Origin: CALBPI01 sp963922335
Lineage (GTDB): Bacteria; Pseudomonadota; Gammaproteobacteria; Steroidobacterales; Woeseiaceae
Assembly (NCBI GenBank): GCA_963922335.1
Contig: CAWUIB010000001.1
Coordinates: forward strand, 434,001 to 498,000
Length of the DNA stretch: 64,000 nucleotides
Reading direction: 5' to 3'
Shown here: piece by piece, positions 43,238 to 51,464 of the stretch
How positions within the stretch are numbered: position 1 is the stretch's first letter
Layout: the number at the start of each line of letters is the position of its first letter
Notes under the pieces: model-generated
What the model was told of the DNA's origin: nothing
What the model saw: the letters and a program-made list of their open reading frames with translations, nothing else
Databases searched by the model: none
Program-made: the position numbers and the translations under genes

Positions 43238-44004
43238 CGTTTGTCCTTCACGTCGACGCTGAGACCGGTCAACGTTTCGTCAGTGCTATTCAAAAAGTAC
43301 AAGTAGGCGGGTGCAACCGAATCCGGGGTAGGGACTTTTTTCGCATCCTCCATCGGATAGGCCTGCGCGCGCATATGCGTGCGAGTAGCGCCTGGATTAA
43401 TCACGTTCACACGAATACCGCGTGGCTTCTGTTCCTCAGCAATCACTTGTGCGAGACCTTCGACGGCGAATTTGGAGACCGCGTATGCACCCCAAAATGC
43501 GCGGCCTTTCCGCCCGACGCTGCTCGTGGTGAACAACACGTCGCCTTTCGCTTTTGCAAGTAATGGCAAAAGCACCTTGGTCAAGGCAAAACCCGCCGTG
43601 GCATTGACGTGCATCACCTGTTGCCAGATCACGGCGTCGTACTGTTCAACTTCCACCATTTCGCCGAGAATGCCAGCGCAATGGATCAGGCCGTCGAGCT
43701 GTCCGAAATCGCTCTCAATCTGCTCGGCGAGCGTCAGGTAAACACCGCCTTCAGCTTTCAAGAAGTCCAGAGGGATGACAATCGGTCTCGGTCCTCCAGC
43801 TTCAACGATTCCATCGTGAACCGAGTTCAACTTTGTTTCCGAGCGCCCAATGAGCAAGACAGTGGCACCCGCAAGCGCGCACGACTCGGCAACAGCTCTG
43901 CCGATACCGTCACTCGCGCCCGTGACCAGAATGACTTTGCCATCCAAGCTGCCGGGTGCCGCTTTGTACTCCCGAAGGTCGGAAGGTGAGGGCGTTTGCG
44001 TCAT
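43234..44004 (-). CDS. yciK: YciK-family short-chain dehydrogenase/reductase
   Basis: NAD(P)-dependent oxidoreductase; substrate unknown. 256 residues with cofactor motif VTGASDGIGRA (TGxxxGxG), the HCAG element (IHCAGILGE), catalytic Ser in FTTSSVGRKG and YxxxK in AYAVSKFAVEG. Last gene of the leftward ubiG operon; in Pseudomonas yciK also follows ubiG-mupP. Its start overlaps the upstream gene as ATGA. Confidence 0.92.
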   Translation of the reverse strand: MTQTPSPSDLREYKAAPGSLDGKVILVTGASDGIGRAVAESCALAGATVLLIGRSETKLNSVHDGIVEAGGPRPIVIPLDFLKAEGGVYLTLAEQIESDFGQLDGLIHCAGILGEMVEVEQYDAVIWQQVMHVNATAGFALTKVLLPLLAKAKGDVLFTTSSVGRKGRAFWGAYAVSKFAVEGLAQVIAEEQKPRGIRVNVINPGATRTHMRAQAYPMEDAKKVPTPDSVAPAYLYFLNSTDETLTGLSVDVKDKR

Positions 44005-44681
44005 TGATTTTCTCCGGTTTGTGCTCGAGCCGCTCGCCAGGCACGAAATACGAGCGGCAATGATCGCACTTTTTTGCGATCTGTCAGACGTCCGAGTGAA
44101 TATTCCAAGGTTGCCGCCAGAGCGACCCAGGCAACGGGCAATGCGGCGCCACGAACTTCGGTAAGCGGTCGGCGGATAGACGCTACCTCAGCTGCGACGT
44201 CCTGCACGCCAACTCCCCGATCCAATGCGTCGAGCGTCGCTATCGCGCAACCCAGATCAGTTGCAGTTGAGCGTCGGGTGGATTCCAGCGGGTCGTCTGT
44301 GGCGATCAAAAGCGCGACTCCGAACTTCCTGAATGCATCGATACGAAAGCTGGTTCGGGACTCTGTCTCCTCGTGCCTCCGCGTTCGAGCGTGCACTAGC
44401 CATTGTCGCAGCAGAGGAAGGTGCTCAGCGCGTAAAGGACCGGGTAGCAAAGCCCGGGTCAAAGGGTGGCGAGGTGAACCGGTGGCGGTGCGGCGCAGTT
44501 CCTCTTCCCACCATTGCATCTTGACGGGACGTACCTCAGGGCTAAGCGAGGGATCTGCCAGTGCGAATACTTCGTCGGCAATCTGAAACGCAGCTTGTTG
44601 CCTTGCGCGCGCACGATCGTCCAGATAAATAGCGGCAACGTCCAGGCAACGCCTGACCGATGGTGACAAGAGCGTGCTCAT
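44001..44681 (-). CDS. Phytoene/squalene synthase-like protein
   Basis: 226 residues, resembling the N-terminal part of phytoene/squalene synthase family proteins: RARQQAAFQIADEVFALADP, then VKMQWWEEELRRTATGSPRH (the WWxxEL block) and DAFRKFGVALLIATDDPLES. It is shorter than true synthases (about 280-300 residues) and I do not see the two Asp-rich DxxxD motifs, so prenyl synthase activity is doubtful. It may be a non-catalytic homologue such as NDUFAF6-type proteins. It sits between rmuC and yciK in a tight operon. Confidence 0.65.
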   Translation of the reverse strand: MSTLLSPSVRRCLDVAAIYLDDRARARQQAAFQIADEVFALADPSLSPEVRPVKMQWWEEELRRTATGSPRHPLTRALLPGPLRAEHLPLLRQWLVHARTRRHEETESRTSFRIDAFRKFGVALLIATDDPLESTRRSTATDLGCAIATLDALDRGVGVQDVAAEVASIRRPLTEVRGAALPVAWVALAATLEYSLGRLTDRKKVRSLPLVFRAWRAARAQTGENQ

Positions 44682-44684
44682 TGT

Positions 44685-45995
44685 CTAATGATCTTCGGAG
44701 CCCCGAGAGGATGGCGACTGTAGCTCTCGCGGTGCGGTTTCGATTTGCTGCAGCTCGTCGATTTGTTTCTTGGGCTGGATTCCGAGTTCTGTGAACTTTC
44801 TCGCGCCTGGCAGCACGTTGCGCTCGAGCGATCCCACTGCTTGGTTGAATGCCTTGGTGCTGCCTTCAAGTTGTCGACCCACTTTGGCGAGGTGATCACT
44901 AAACACGGCGAGTCTGTCGTGCAGATCGATCGCCAAGCGTCGAATCTGCTCCGCATTTTCTGCGAGTGACAGTTGCCGCCAGCCGTAGGCAACCGCTTTT
45001 AGTAACGCCACAAAACTCGTCGGCGTCGCCAGAATAATGTTTTGCCGAAGCGCATCGTCAATCAAAGCTGGTTGCTTTTGCACCGCAGCCGAGAGGAACT
45101 GATCGCCCGGGATAAACAAAATCACGAATTCCGGACTCTTCTCAAATTGTGACCAGTAGGACTTCTTGGCTAACTCGTCGATGCGCTCTTTGACTTTGCG
45201 AGCGTGCTGAACGAGCAGTTGGTCGCGTTCCTCGGGACGCTCTGCTTCAATCGCGCTGAGATAGGCGTCAAGAGGGGTCTTTACGTCTACGACCAATTCG
45301 CGATCATCGGGCATCCGCACGATCATGTCGGGCCGTATTGCTTTGCCGTCATCGTTTCGTTGTGTTGACTGCTCGACAAAGTCGCAGTGCTCGACCATTC
45401 CGGCCATCTCGACAAGACGTCGCAACGTGATTTCGCCCCACTGTCCTCGAACCTCGGGGCGCCGGAGCGCTGTCACGAGATTGCGTGTCTCCTGGCTGAG
45501 ACTACTGGCCGCTTGCTGCATGTTGGCCAATTGCTCGGTGATGCTACCGTACGCCTGGCTTCTGGCCTTCTCGAGCGCCTGAATTTGTGCCTCTGACTTT
45601 TGCAGCGCCTCTCGTATTGGTGCAACAAGATTTTCGACCGCTCTCTCTCGCGCCGCCATTTCACTATTGGCAATTTCCTGACGCTTGCCGAGGTGTTCCT
45701 GCGCAAGCTTCAGGAACGTGTCACTGTTGCGCTGCATCGTTTGTTGCGCAAGGTTACCGAACTCTCCGGACAGTCTGCTTTCGACCAGTTCCACCAATCG
45801 TTCACGTTCGCCGATCAGATGCTTCTGGCTATCTACCCGAGTTCTAAGTTCAGCGAGCTCGACCTCTTTCTTAGCGAACGCCGGTCGGGTGAACAGATAC
45901 TCCAGCAAAATGCCAATGGCCAAACCCAGCGCGAGCCCGGCAAGCGCAAACAGCCACGCACCCGGTTGATGAGTGAGTTCGGTTAGTGCACTCAT
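44685..45995 (-). CDS. rmuC: DNA recombination protein RmuC
   Basis: Limits recombination at inverted repeats. 436 residues: an N-terminal membrane helix (WLFALAGLALGLAIGILLEY), a long coiled coil (about 35-180), then the conserved nuclease-like RmuC domain (RGQWGEITLRRLVEMAGM, IRPDMIVRMPDDRELVVDVK, PEFVILFIPGDQFLSAA). It overlaps the upstream phosphatase by 4 bases. Its presence inside the ubiG-yciK block is not the Pseudomonas arrangement. Confidence 0.95.
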   Translation of the reverse strand: MSALTELTHQPGAWLFALAGLALGLAIGILLEYLFTRPAFAKKEVELAELRTRVDSQKHLIGERERLVELVESRLSGEFGNLAQQTMQRNSDTFLKLAQEHLGKRQEIANSEMAARERAVENLVAPIREALQKSEAQIQALEKARSQAYGSITEQLANMQQAASSLSQETRNLVTALRRPEVRGQWGEITLRRLVEMAGMVEHCDFVEQSTQRNDDGKAIRPDMIVRMPDDRELVVDVKTPLDAYLSAIEAERPEERDQLLVQHARKVKERIDELAKKSYWSQFEKSPEFVILFIPGDQFLSAAVQKQPALIDDALRQNIILATPTSFVALLKAVAYGWRQLSLAENAEQIRRLAIDLHDRLAVFSDHLAKVGRQLEGSTKAFNQAVGSLERNVLPGARKFTELGIQPKKQIDELQQIETAPRELQSPSSRGSEDH

Positions 45996-46657
45996 GTTGC
46001 TAGCCGAGCCTGCTCACGCATGATGTTTGAGAGCGCCTCAGGTGTGTCGCACACCGAGTCGGCCCCCCAGTTGTACGGGTCGTCACCCTCAAGGTTATAG
46101 CCATAACCAACTGCGATCGCATACATACCCGCCGCATGCGCTGCATCGATATCACGCTTGTGGTCTCCCGCATAAAGACACTCGCGCGGCGCCTTTCCCA
46201 ATTGCTCCGCAGCAAAAACAAGGGGTGCTGGGTCCGGTTTTCGGACTGGGAGCGTATCTGCCGCAACCACACAACCAACACGCTGTGATAGCCCGAGAGC
46301 TTCAAGCAGCAAATGCGTCAGGTATTCCGGCTTGTTGGTGACAATACCCCAAGGTTCAGCGAGTTGATCAAGCGTCGGGTCGAGGGCAGGGAATACGTGC
46401 GAGCCCTCGGCGATATGGGATGCGTAGTAGTCGAGAAACCAGGCATGAGCACGCTTTTGTGTGGTCACGTCATGTTGGTCGAATGCCAGTTTGATCATGC
46501 CAAGACCGCCGTTGGCGACTTCGCGACGCGCACGGTCGTGCTCGGGGCGCTTCACACCAAACCAATCGCAGGTGGCGAATAGCGCAGCGACCAGGTCCGG
46601 CGCTGTATCGATCAGCGTTCCATCCAGGTCCAGTAATACGGTTCGGTGCGTGCTCAA
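45992..46657 (-). CDS. HAD phosphatase: MupP (MurNAc-6-P phosphatase) or phosphoglycolate phosphatase
   Basis: 221-residue haloacid-dehalogenase-fold phosphatase with nucleophile motif LLDLDGTLIDTAPDL (Asp10/Asp12), a C1 cap domain, motif II IVTNKP, the Lys of motif III in RKPDP, and motif IV YAGDHKRDI. By sequence it would be called Gph. Position argues for MupP: in Pseudomonas mupP lies between ubiG and yciK and serves peptidoglycan recycling, and here it directly follows ubiG (1-base gap) in a block ending in yciK. Confidence 0.85.
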   Translation of the reverse strand: MSTHRTVLLDLDGTLIDTAPDLVAALFATCDWFGVKRPEHDRARREVANGGLGMIKLAFDQHDVTTQKRAHAWFLDYYASHIAEGSHVFPALDPTLDQLAEPWGIVTNKPEYLTHLLLEALGLSQRVGCVVAADTLPVRKPDPAPLVFAAEQLGKAPRECLYAGDHKRDIDAAHAAGMYAIAVGYGYNLEGDDPYNWGADSVCDTPEALSNIMREQARLAT

Positions 46658-46658
46658 G

Positions 46659-47360
46659 CTACGCGCTCGGCATTTTGTAGTGAGCGAAATAATTCACATC
46701 GATGTCGTTGCCAAGGCTGAATCGATCTGAGAGCGGGTCGTAAGACAGTCCGGTCAGGCCTTGAAGTTGGAGTCCCGAATCGCGTGCTGCCTTATCGAGT
46801 TCAGCCGGACGGATGAACTTCCCATATTCATGTGTACCTCGTGGAACCCAGTTCAGAATGTACTCGGCGCCAACGATCGCAAGCGCGAAAGCTTTCGCAG
46901 TGCGGTTGATGGTAGAAAAGAATACATCGCCACCGGGTTTGACCATCTGTGCGATCGCGGCAACGACAGCTTCCGGTGCTGGTACGTGCTCCAACATCTC
47001 CATACAGGTGATGACATCGAACGCAGCTGTTTTGTCTTCAGCGAGCGACTCTGCGGTCGTGAGTTGGTAATCGATATCGAGCTCGCTCTCATGCATGTGC
47101 AACCGTGCAACCTGAATCGCCTTTTCCGACATGTCGACGGCAGTCACGTTGGCGCCTGACTTCGCCATGGCCTCTGCGAGCAGACCACCGCCACAGCCGA
47201 TATCGGCTGCTTGCGCGCCGTCGAGTGCTGCACGCTCGCGGACATACTCGAGGCGAATCGGATTGATCCGATGCAACGCACCGAATTCACCCTTTGGGTC
47301 CCACCATCGACTCGCAACGGCATCGAACCGGGCTAGCTCTGAACTATCTACATTTTCCAT
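46659..47360 (-). CDS. ubiG: Ubiquinone biosynthesis O-methyltransferase UbiG
   Basis: SAM-dependent methyltransferase for both O-methylations in ubiquinone synthesis. 233 residues; begins with DSSELARFDAVASRWWDPKG and has SAM motif I ADIGCGGGLLAEAMAKSGA, ITCMEMLEHVPAP and the UbiG-specific FSTINRTAKAFALAI. It supplies quinone used by complex I encoded at the window start. 18 bases after mtaD. Confidence 0.96.
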   Translation of the reverse strand: MENVDSSELARFDAVASRWWDPKGEFGALHRINPIRLEYVRERAALDGAQAADIGCGGGLLAEAMAKSGANVTAVDMSEKAIQVARLHMHESELDIDYQLTTAESLAEDKTAAFDVITCMEMLEHVPAPEAVVAAIAQMVKPGGDVFFSTINRTAKAFALAIVGAEYILNWVPRGTHEYGKFIRPAELDKAARDSGLQLQGLTGLSYDPLSDRFSLGNDIDVNYFAHYKMPSA

Positions 47361-47378
47361 TGATCGGTTTCCTGGGCA

Positions 47379-48692
47379 TTACCCGCGGATACGGTCATGC
47401 CACTCCTCTGTGCGTGCCTGAATTCTCTCCGCATCCAAAGTTGTCGGTTCGCCCTGATCCAGCAGCGCTTTACCTGCCACCCAGACGTCGGTCACGTCTG
47501 AGCGGTTAGCTGCGTAGAAGAATGCAGCGATGGGATCGTACACGGGCTGACAATGCGCTGCACCGAGATTCACGACGGCGATATCGGCCCACTTTCCAGT
47601 TTCCAGCGAACCGGTTTGTTCCGCGATTCCTAGCGCTTGGGCACCATTGATGGTCGCCATCTTTAGCAGCGTGGCGGAGGGCAGGACTCTGGCGTCTGCT
47701 TCTCGGCCTTTGGCAACGAGGCCCGCCAGCCTCGTCTCCGCAATCATATCCAGCGAGTTATTGGAGGCCGCACCATCAGTCCCGATGGCGACGTTGATCC
47801 CTTTGTCGAGCATCTCTGCGATCGGGGCCATGCCGCTCGCCAGCTTCAAATTACTACTTGGGCAATGAACGACGTTGCAGAAGTGATCGCTGAACAACTG
47901 AAGATCTTCCGACGTCGCAGCTACCATGTGAGCTGCGAGAAAGTTCCTGTTGAGCAATCCAAGATCGTGGAGGTGTTCGGTCGGACGTTTGCCGTTCGTC
48001 GAAAGGCCCTGGTCGACTTCTCCCTGAGTCTCTTGCAGGTGAATGTGGACCATCGCGTCGAGTTGGTCGGCGATGGTGCGAACTCGAGTAAGCGTGTCGG
48101 GTGTGACGGTGTAGGGAGAGTGCGGCGCAAACTGTGTCGTGATCAAAGGATTAGCGCGTAGCGCGTCGCGGGTGTCCTGTGCTTTGGCAAGGTACTCATC
48201 CGCGGTGGCAGCCCACGCGGTCGGGAATTCAATTATCGGCAACCCCAGCGAGACCCGCATGCGAGCGGCCGATGCCACTTCCGCGGCGACATCGGGAAAG
48301 AAGTACATGTCGTTGAAACAGGTCACACCACCCTTGATCGACTCCAGCATCGCCAGCCGGGTGCCGTCGCGGACCATCTCAGGGCCGACATGCTCGGCTT
48401 CGATCGGCCACACGCCGTCCTCCAGCCATTGCTGCAGTGGCAAATCTTCAGCCGCACCTCTTAATAGCGTCATCGCGGCGTGCGTGTGCGCGTTGATCAA
48501 TCCCGGGATCAGCAGGTGAGCATCGCGGGATACGAGCCTGTCGGGCTCAAATCGCTCTAGCAATTTCGTGCGGGTATCGACGGCGACGATCCGTCCGGAA
48601 TCGATGGCAACAGCGCCATCGTCGATCACGATATTGTCCGGCTCAACAGTCGCTACCCAGCGGGCACAAATAAGGGTCTCACAGCGGTTCAT
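47379..48692 (-). CDS. mtaD: 5'-methylthioadenosine/S-adenosylhomocysteine deaminase (MtaD type)
   Basis: Metal-dependent amidohydrolase that deaminates thioadenosine compounds. 437 residues with metal ligands in PGLINAHTHAAMTLLRG, VHIHLQET and the Asp in GTDGAASNNSLDM; also APHSPYTV and VHCPSSNLKLASG. Relatives with the same fold (TRZ/ATZ) have other substrates, but the gyrA-divergent position beside ubiG matches Pseudomonas mtaD. The mtnA gene found there is absent. A TATAAT lies six bases before its ATG. Confidence 0.88.
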   Translation of the reverse strand: MNRCETLICARWVATVEPDNIVIDDGAVAIDSGRIVAVDTRTKLLERFEPDRLVSRDAHLLIPGLINAHTHAAMTLLRGAAEDLPLQQWLEDGVWPIEAEHVGPEMVRDGTRLAMLESIKGGVTCFNDMYFFPDVAAEVASAARMRVSLGLPIIEFPTAWAATADEYLAKAQDTRDALRANPLITTQFAPHSPYTVTPDTLTRVRTIADQLDAMVHIHLQETQGEVDQGLSTNGKRPTEHLHDLGLLNRNFLAAHMVAATSEDLQLFSDHFCNVVHCPSSNLKLASGMAPIAEMLDKGINVAIGTDGAASNNSLDMIAETRLAGLVAKGREADARVLPSATLLKMATINGAQALGIAEQTGSLETGKWADIAVVNLGAAHCQPVYDPIAAFFYAANRSDVTDVWVAGKALLDQGEPTTLDAERIQARTEEWHDRIRG

Positions 48693-48698
48693 CGGCGC

Positions 48699-48704
48699 AT
48701 TATA
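48699..48704 (-). promoter_or_regulatory. -10 box of mtaD, leaderless start
   Basis: Perfect TATAAT on the minus strand; only six bases (GCGCCG) separate it from the ATG, so transcription should begin at the A of that ATG. No Shine-Dalgarno sequence is present, consistent with a leaderless mRNA. Confidence 0.6.
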
Positions 48705-48729
48705 GCGGGGTGTTGGAAACTTGCGTCAC

Positions 48730-48750
48730 GCCCTGTTTTTCAGGGCTTTT
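48730..48750 (+). terminator. Terminator-like hairpin upstream of gyrA
   Basis: GCCCTG/CAGGGC with a TTTTT loop, followed by TTTT, in rightward orientation. The gene to its left is leftward, so no obvious transcript needs it; it may stop antisense transcription from entering gyrA. Confidence 0.5.
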
Positions 48751-48764
48751 CGGGGGTGGTTTTG

Positions 48765-48773
48765 TGCTAGAAT
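48765..48773 (+). promoter_or_regulatory. Extended -10 promoter of gyrA
   Basis: TG-C-TAGAAT, with no clear -35 box. It predicts a leader of about 125 bases that contains a small hairpin (CGCCTG, six T, CGGGCG, about 48813-48830). Confidence 0.5.
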
Positions 48774-48905
48774 TTGGTTAACAAAAGCAGTGGCGCCTGA
48801 GGGTCGTAAACGCCTGTTTTTTCGGGCGGAAGAAACGGCAGCGTCGCCATTAAAACACTAGAAAAACGCTTGACTATCTGTTCTCTGAATTCGTCCGAAT
48901 AATCC

Positions 48906-51464
48906 ATGTCTGAAATTGCCCAGGAATTGCTCTCCGTAACGATTGAAGAAGAGATGCGCCAGTCGTATCTCGATTACGCGATGAGCGTCATCGTCGGGCG
49001 TGCATTGCCCGATGTTCGCGATGGTCTGAAACCGGTTCACCGACGCGTGTTGTACGCGATGCATGAGCTCGGCAACGTCCACAACAAGCCCTACAACAAG
49101 TCGGCAAGAGTCGTCGGCGACGTCATCGGTAAATACCACCCGCATGGCGATTCCGCGGTTTACGACACCATCGTTCGAATGGCCCAGCCATTTTCGATGC
49201 GCTACATGCTGATTGATGGGCAGGGCAACTTCGGCTCGGTCGATGGCGATGCCCCGGCTGCCATGCGTTACACCGAAGTTCGGATGGCGAAGATCACGCA
49301 GGAGTTGCTGGCGGATATCGACAAGGAAACGGTCGATTTCGTCCCCAACTACGATGAAAAGGAAACCGAGCCATCGGTACTGCCGACGCGGATTCCGAAT
49401 CTGCTCGTCAACGGCTCTGCCGGCATCGCGGTGGGTATGGCCACGAACATACCGCCGCATAATCTCGGCGAGGTGATCAACGCGACGCTCGCGTTGATGG
49501 AAAACCCCGATCTGGACGTGCCCGGACTCATGGAATACATGCCAGGCCCGGACTTCCCGACGGCCGGCATCATCAACGGCTCCGCAGGTATCTATCAGGC
49601 CTACAAGACCGGGCGTGGCCGGGTTTACATCCGCGGGCGCACCCACATTGAGCCGCTCGACGGCAAGTCACGCGAAGCCATTATCGTTACAGAGCTGCCG
49701 TATCAGGTGAACAAGGCTCGCTTGATCGAGAAGATCGCTGAGCTTGTGCGCGATAAAAAGCTGGAAGGTATCAGTGGCTTACGGGACGAGTCTGACAAAG
49801 ACGGTATGCGGGTCGTTATCGAGCTCAAGCGCGGCGAGAACAGCGAGGTAGTACTCAACAACCTCTTCAAGCACACGCTGCTGCAAACCGTTTTCGGAAT
49901 CAACATGGTGGCACTGCGCAACGGCCAGCCGCAGTTAATGAACCTGCATGATGTGCTGAATGCATTCATCGGTCACCGGCGTGAGGTGGTGACCCGACGG
50001 ACGATATTCGAGCTACGCAAAGCGCGGGCACGCGCGCACGTGCTGGAAGGGCAAGCAGTTGCGCTCGGCAATATCGACCCTGTGATCGAACTCATCAAGA
50101 ACTCGCCGAGCCCTGCTGAGGCGAGAGTCCGTCTCTGCGCGCAGGATTGGGCGCCGGGTCAGGTGACTGAGATGATCTCGCGGGCTGGCAGCATCGATAC
50201 CCGACCTGATGGTCTCGATGAATCGTTCGGTATTCGCGGTCAGGGTGATGCAGTGCGCTATCGACTGTCCGAGACCCAGGCTCAGGCGATCCTCGACCTT
50301 CGACTGCACAAGTTAACCGGACTTGAACAGGATAAGATTCTCAAGGAATACAGTGATTTACTCGAAAAAATTAAAGAGTATTCTCTGATTCTTGCTGATC
50401 CTGACCGCTTGCTCGAAGTGATTCGGGAAGAGCTCGCTGCAGTGCGCGAACAATTCAACGATGAGCGTCGCACCGAGATCGTGGAAGACCATAGCGACCT
50501 CAGCATCGAGGACCTGATCCCCGAATCCGATGTCGTTGTGACCTTGTCGCATGCTGGCTATGCCAAGGCGCAGTCCCCGGATACCTACCAGGCGCAGAAG
50601 CGCGGCGGGCGTGGCCGGTCTGCAACACGGATGAAAGATGAGGACTTCATCGAACACCTGTTCGTCGCTAATACGCATGACACGCTCTTGTGTTTCTCCA
50701 GCCGCGGCAAGGTGTACTGGCTCAAGGTCTATCAGCTGCCACAAGCCGGACGAGGCTCTCGCGGCAAACCGATCGTGAACCTTCTGCCGCTCGAGCAGGA
50801 TGAGCGCATCAATGCGGTCGTGCCCACGCGGGAGTTCCCGGCCGATCGTTACGTTATTTTCGCAACGCGCAACGGGACCGTGAAACGAACCTCTCTTGAG
50901 GCGTTCTCTCGTCCGAGGAGCAACGGAATCATCGCGATCGACATTCGCGAAGACGATGCGCTCGTTGATGTTGCAATCCTTTCGGCCGATGAGGATGTGA
51001 TGCTCTTCGCTAACTCAGGCAAAGCGATCCGCTTTGCGAGCGATGATGTTCGCGCTATGGGGCGGGGCGCCGCTGGCGTCCGTGGTATCAAGGTCTCGCC
51101 CGATCAGGCGGTCATCGCGATGCGTGTTGTGCGGGATGAGGAAGTATTGCTCATCGCTACGGAGCACGGTTTCGGCAAGCGCACCGCGGTCGCCGACTTT
51201 AATGTGCAGGGTCGTGGCGGACAGGGCGTGATCGCCATTCAGACGTCTGACCGTAATGGGCCGTGTGTCGGTGCGTTGCGTGTGGCCGAGGACGACGAGG
51301 TCATGTTGATCAGTCATCAGGGCACACTTGTCAGAACCTCTGTCAGTGAAATCTCCCAGCTAGGACGCAATACGCAAGGTGTCACGCTGATCCGACTGGA
51401 CGAGGGTGACCTTTTGACCGGGCTTGCACGTATCGAAGCGATCGACGACGAAGAGACCGAGTAA
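48906..51464 (+). CDS. gyrA: DNA gyrase subunit A
   Basis: Breakage-reunion subunit of gyrase, 852 residues. Catalytic Tyr122 lies in AAMRYTEVRM. The quinolone-determining region keeps Ser83 and Asp87 (HPHGDSAVYDTIV), the susceptible-type residues at E. coli numbering. The C-terminal DNA-wrapping domain contains the GyrA box QKRGGRG, which separates it from ParC. The stop overlaps serC by one base (TAATG). Confidence 0.98.
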   Translation: MSEIAQELLSVTIEEEMRQSYLDYAMSVIVGRALPDVRDGLKPVHRRVLYAMHELGNVHNKPYNKSARVVGDVIGKYHPHGDSAVYDTIVRMAQPFSMRYMLIDGQGNFGSVDGDAPAAMRYTEVRMAKITQELLADIDKETVDFVPNYDEKETEPSVLPTRIPNLLVNGSAGIAVGMATNIPPHNLGEVINATLALMENPDLDVPGLMEYMPGPDFPTAGIINGSAGIYQAYKTGRGRVYIRGRTHIEPLDGKSREAIIVTELPYQVNKARLIEKIAELVRDKKLEGISGLRDESDKDGMRVVIELKRGENSEVVLNNLFKHTLLQTVFGINMVALRNGQPQLMNLHDVLNAFIGHRREVVTRRTIFELRKARARAHVLEGQAVALGNIDPVIELIKNSPSPAEARVRLCAQDWAPGQVTEMISRAGSIDTRPDGLDESFGIRGQGDAVRYRLSETQAQAILDLRLHKLTGLEQDKILKEYSDLLEKIKEYSLILADPDRLLEVIREELAAVREQFNDERRTEIVEDHSDLSIEDLIPESDVVVTLSHAGYAKAQSPDTYQAQKRGGRGRSATRMKDEDFIEHLFVANTHDTLLCFSSRGKVYWLKVYQLPQAGRGSRGKPIVNLLPLEQDERINAVVPTREFPADRYVIFATRNGTVKRTSLEAFSRPRSNGIIAIDIREDDALVDVAILSADEDVMLFANSGKAIRFASDDVRAMGRGAAGVRGIKVSPDQAVIAMRVVRDEEVLLIATEHGFGKRTAVADFNVQGRGGQGVIAIQTSDRNGPCVGALRVAEDDEVMLISHQGTLVRTSVSEISQLGRNTQGVTLIRLDEGDLLTGLARIEAIDDEETE

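Noticed and set aside
49149..49166. Possible quinolone-resistance change in gyrA
   Set aside because: Ser83 and Asp87 are the susceptible-type residues.
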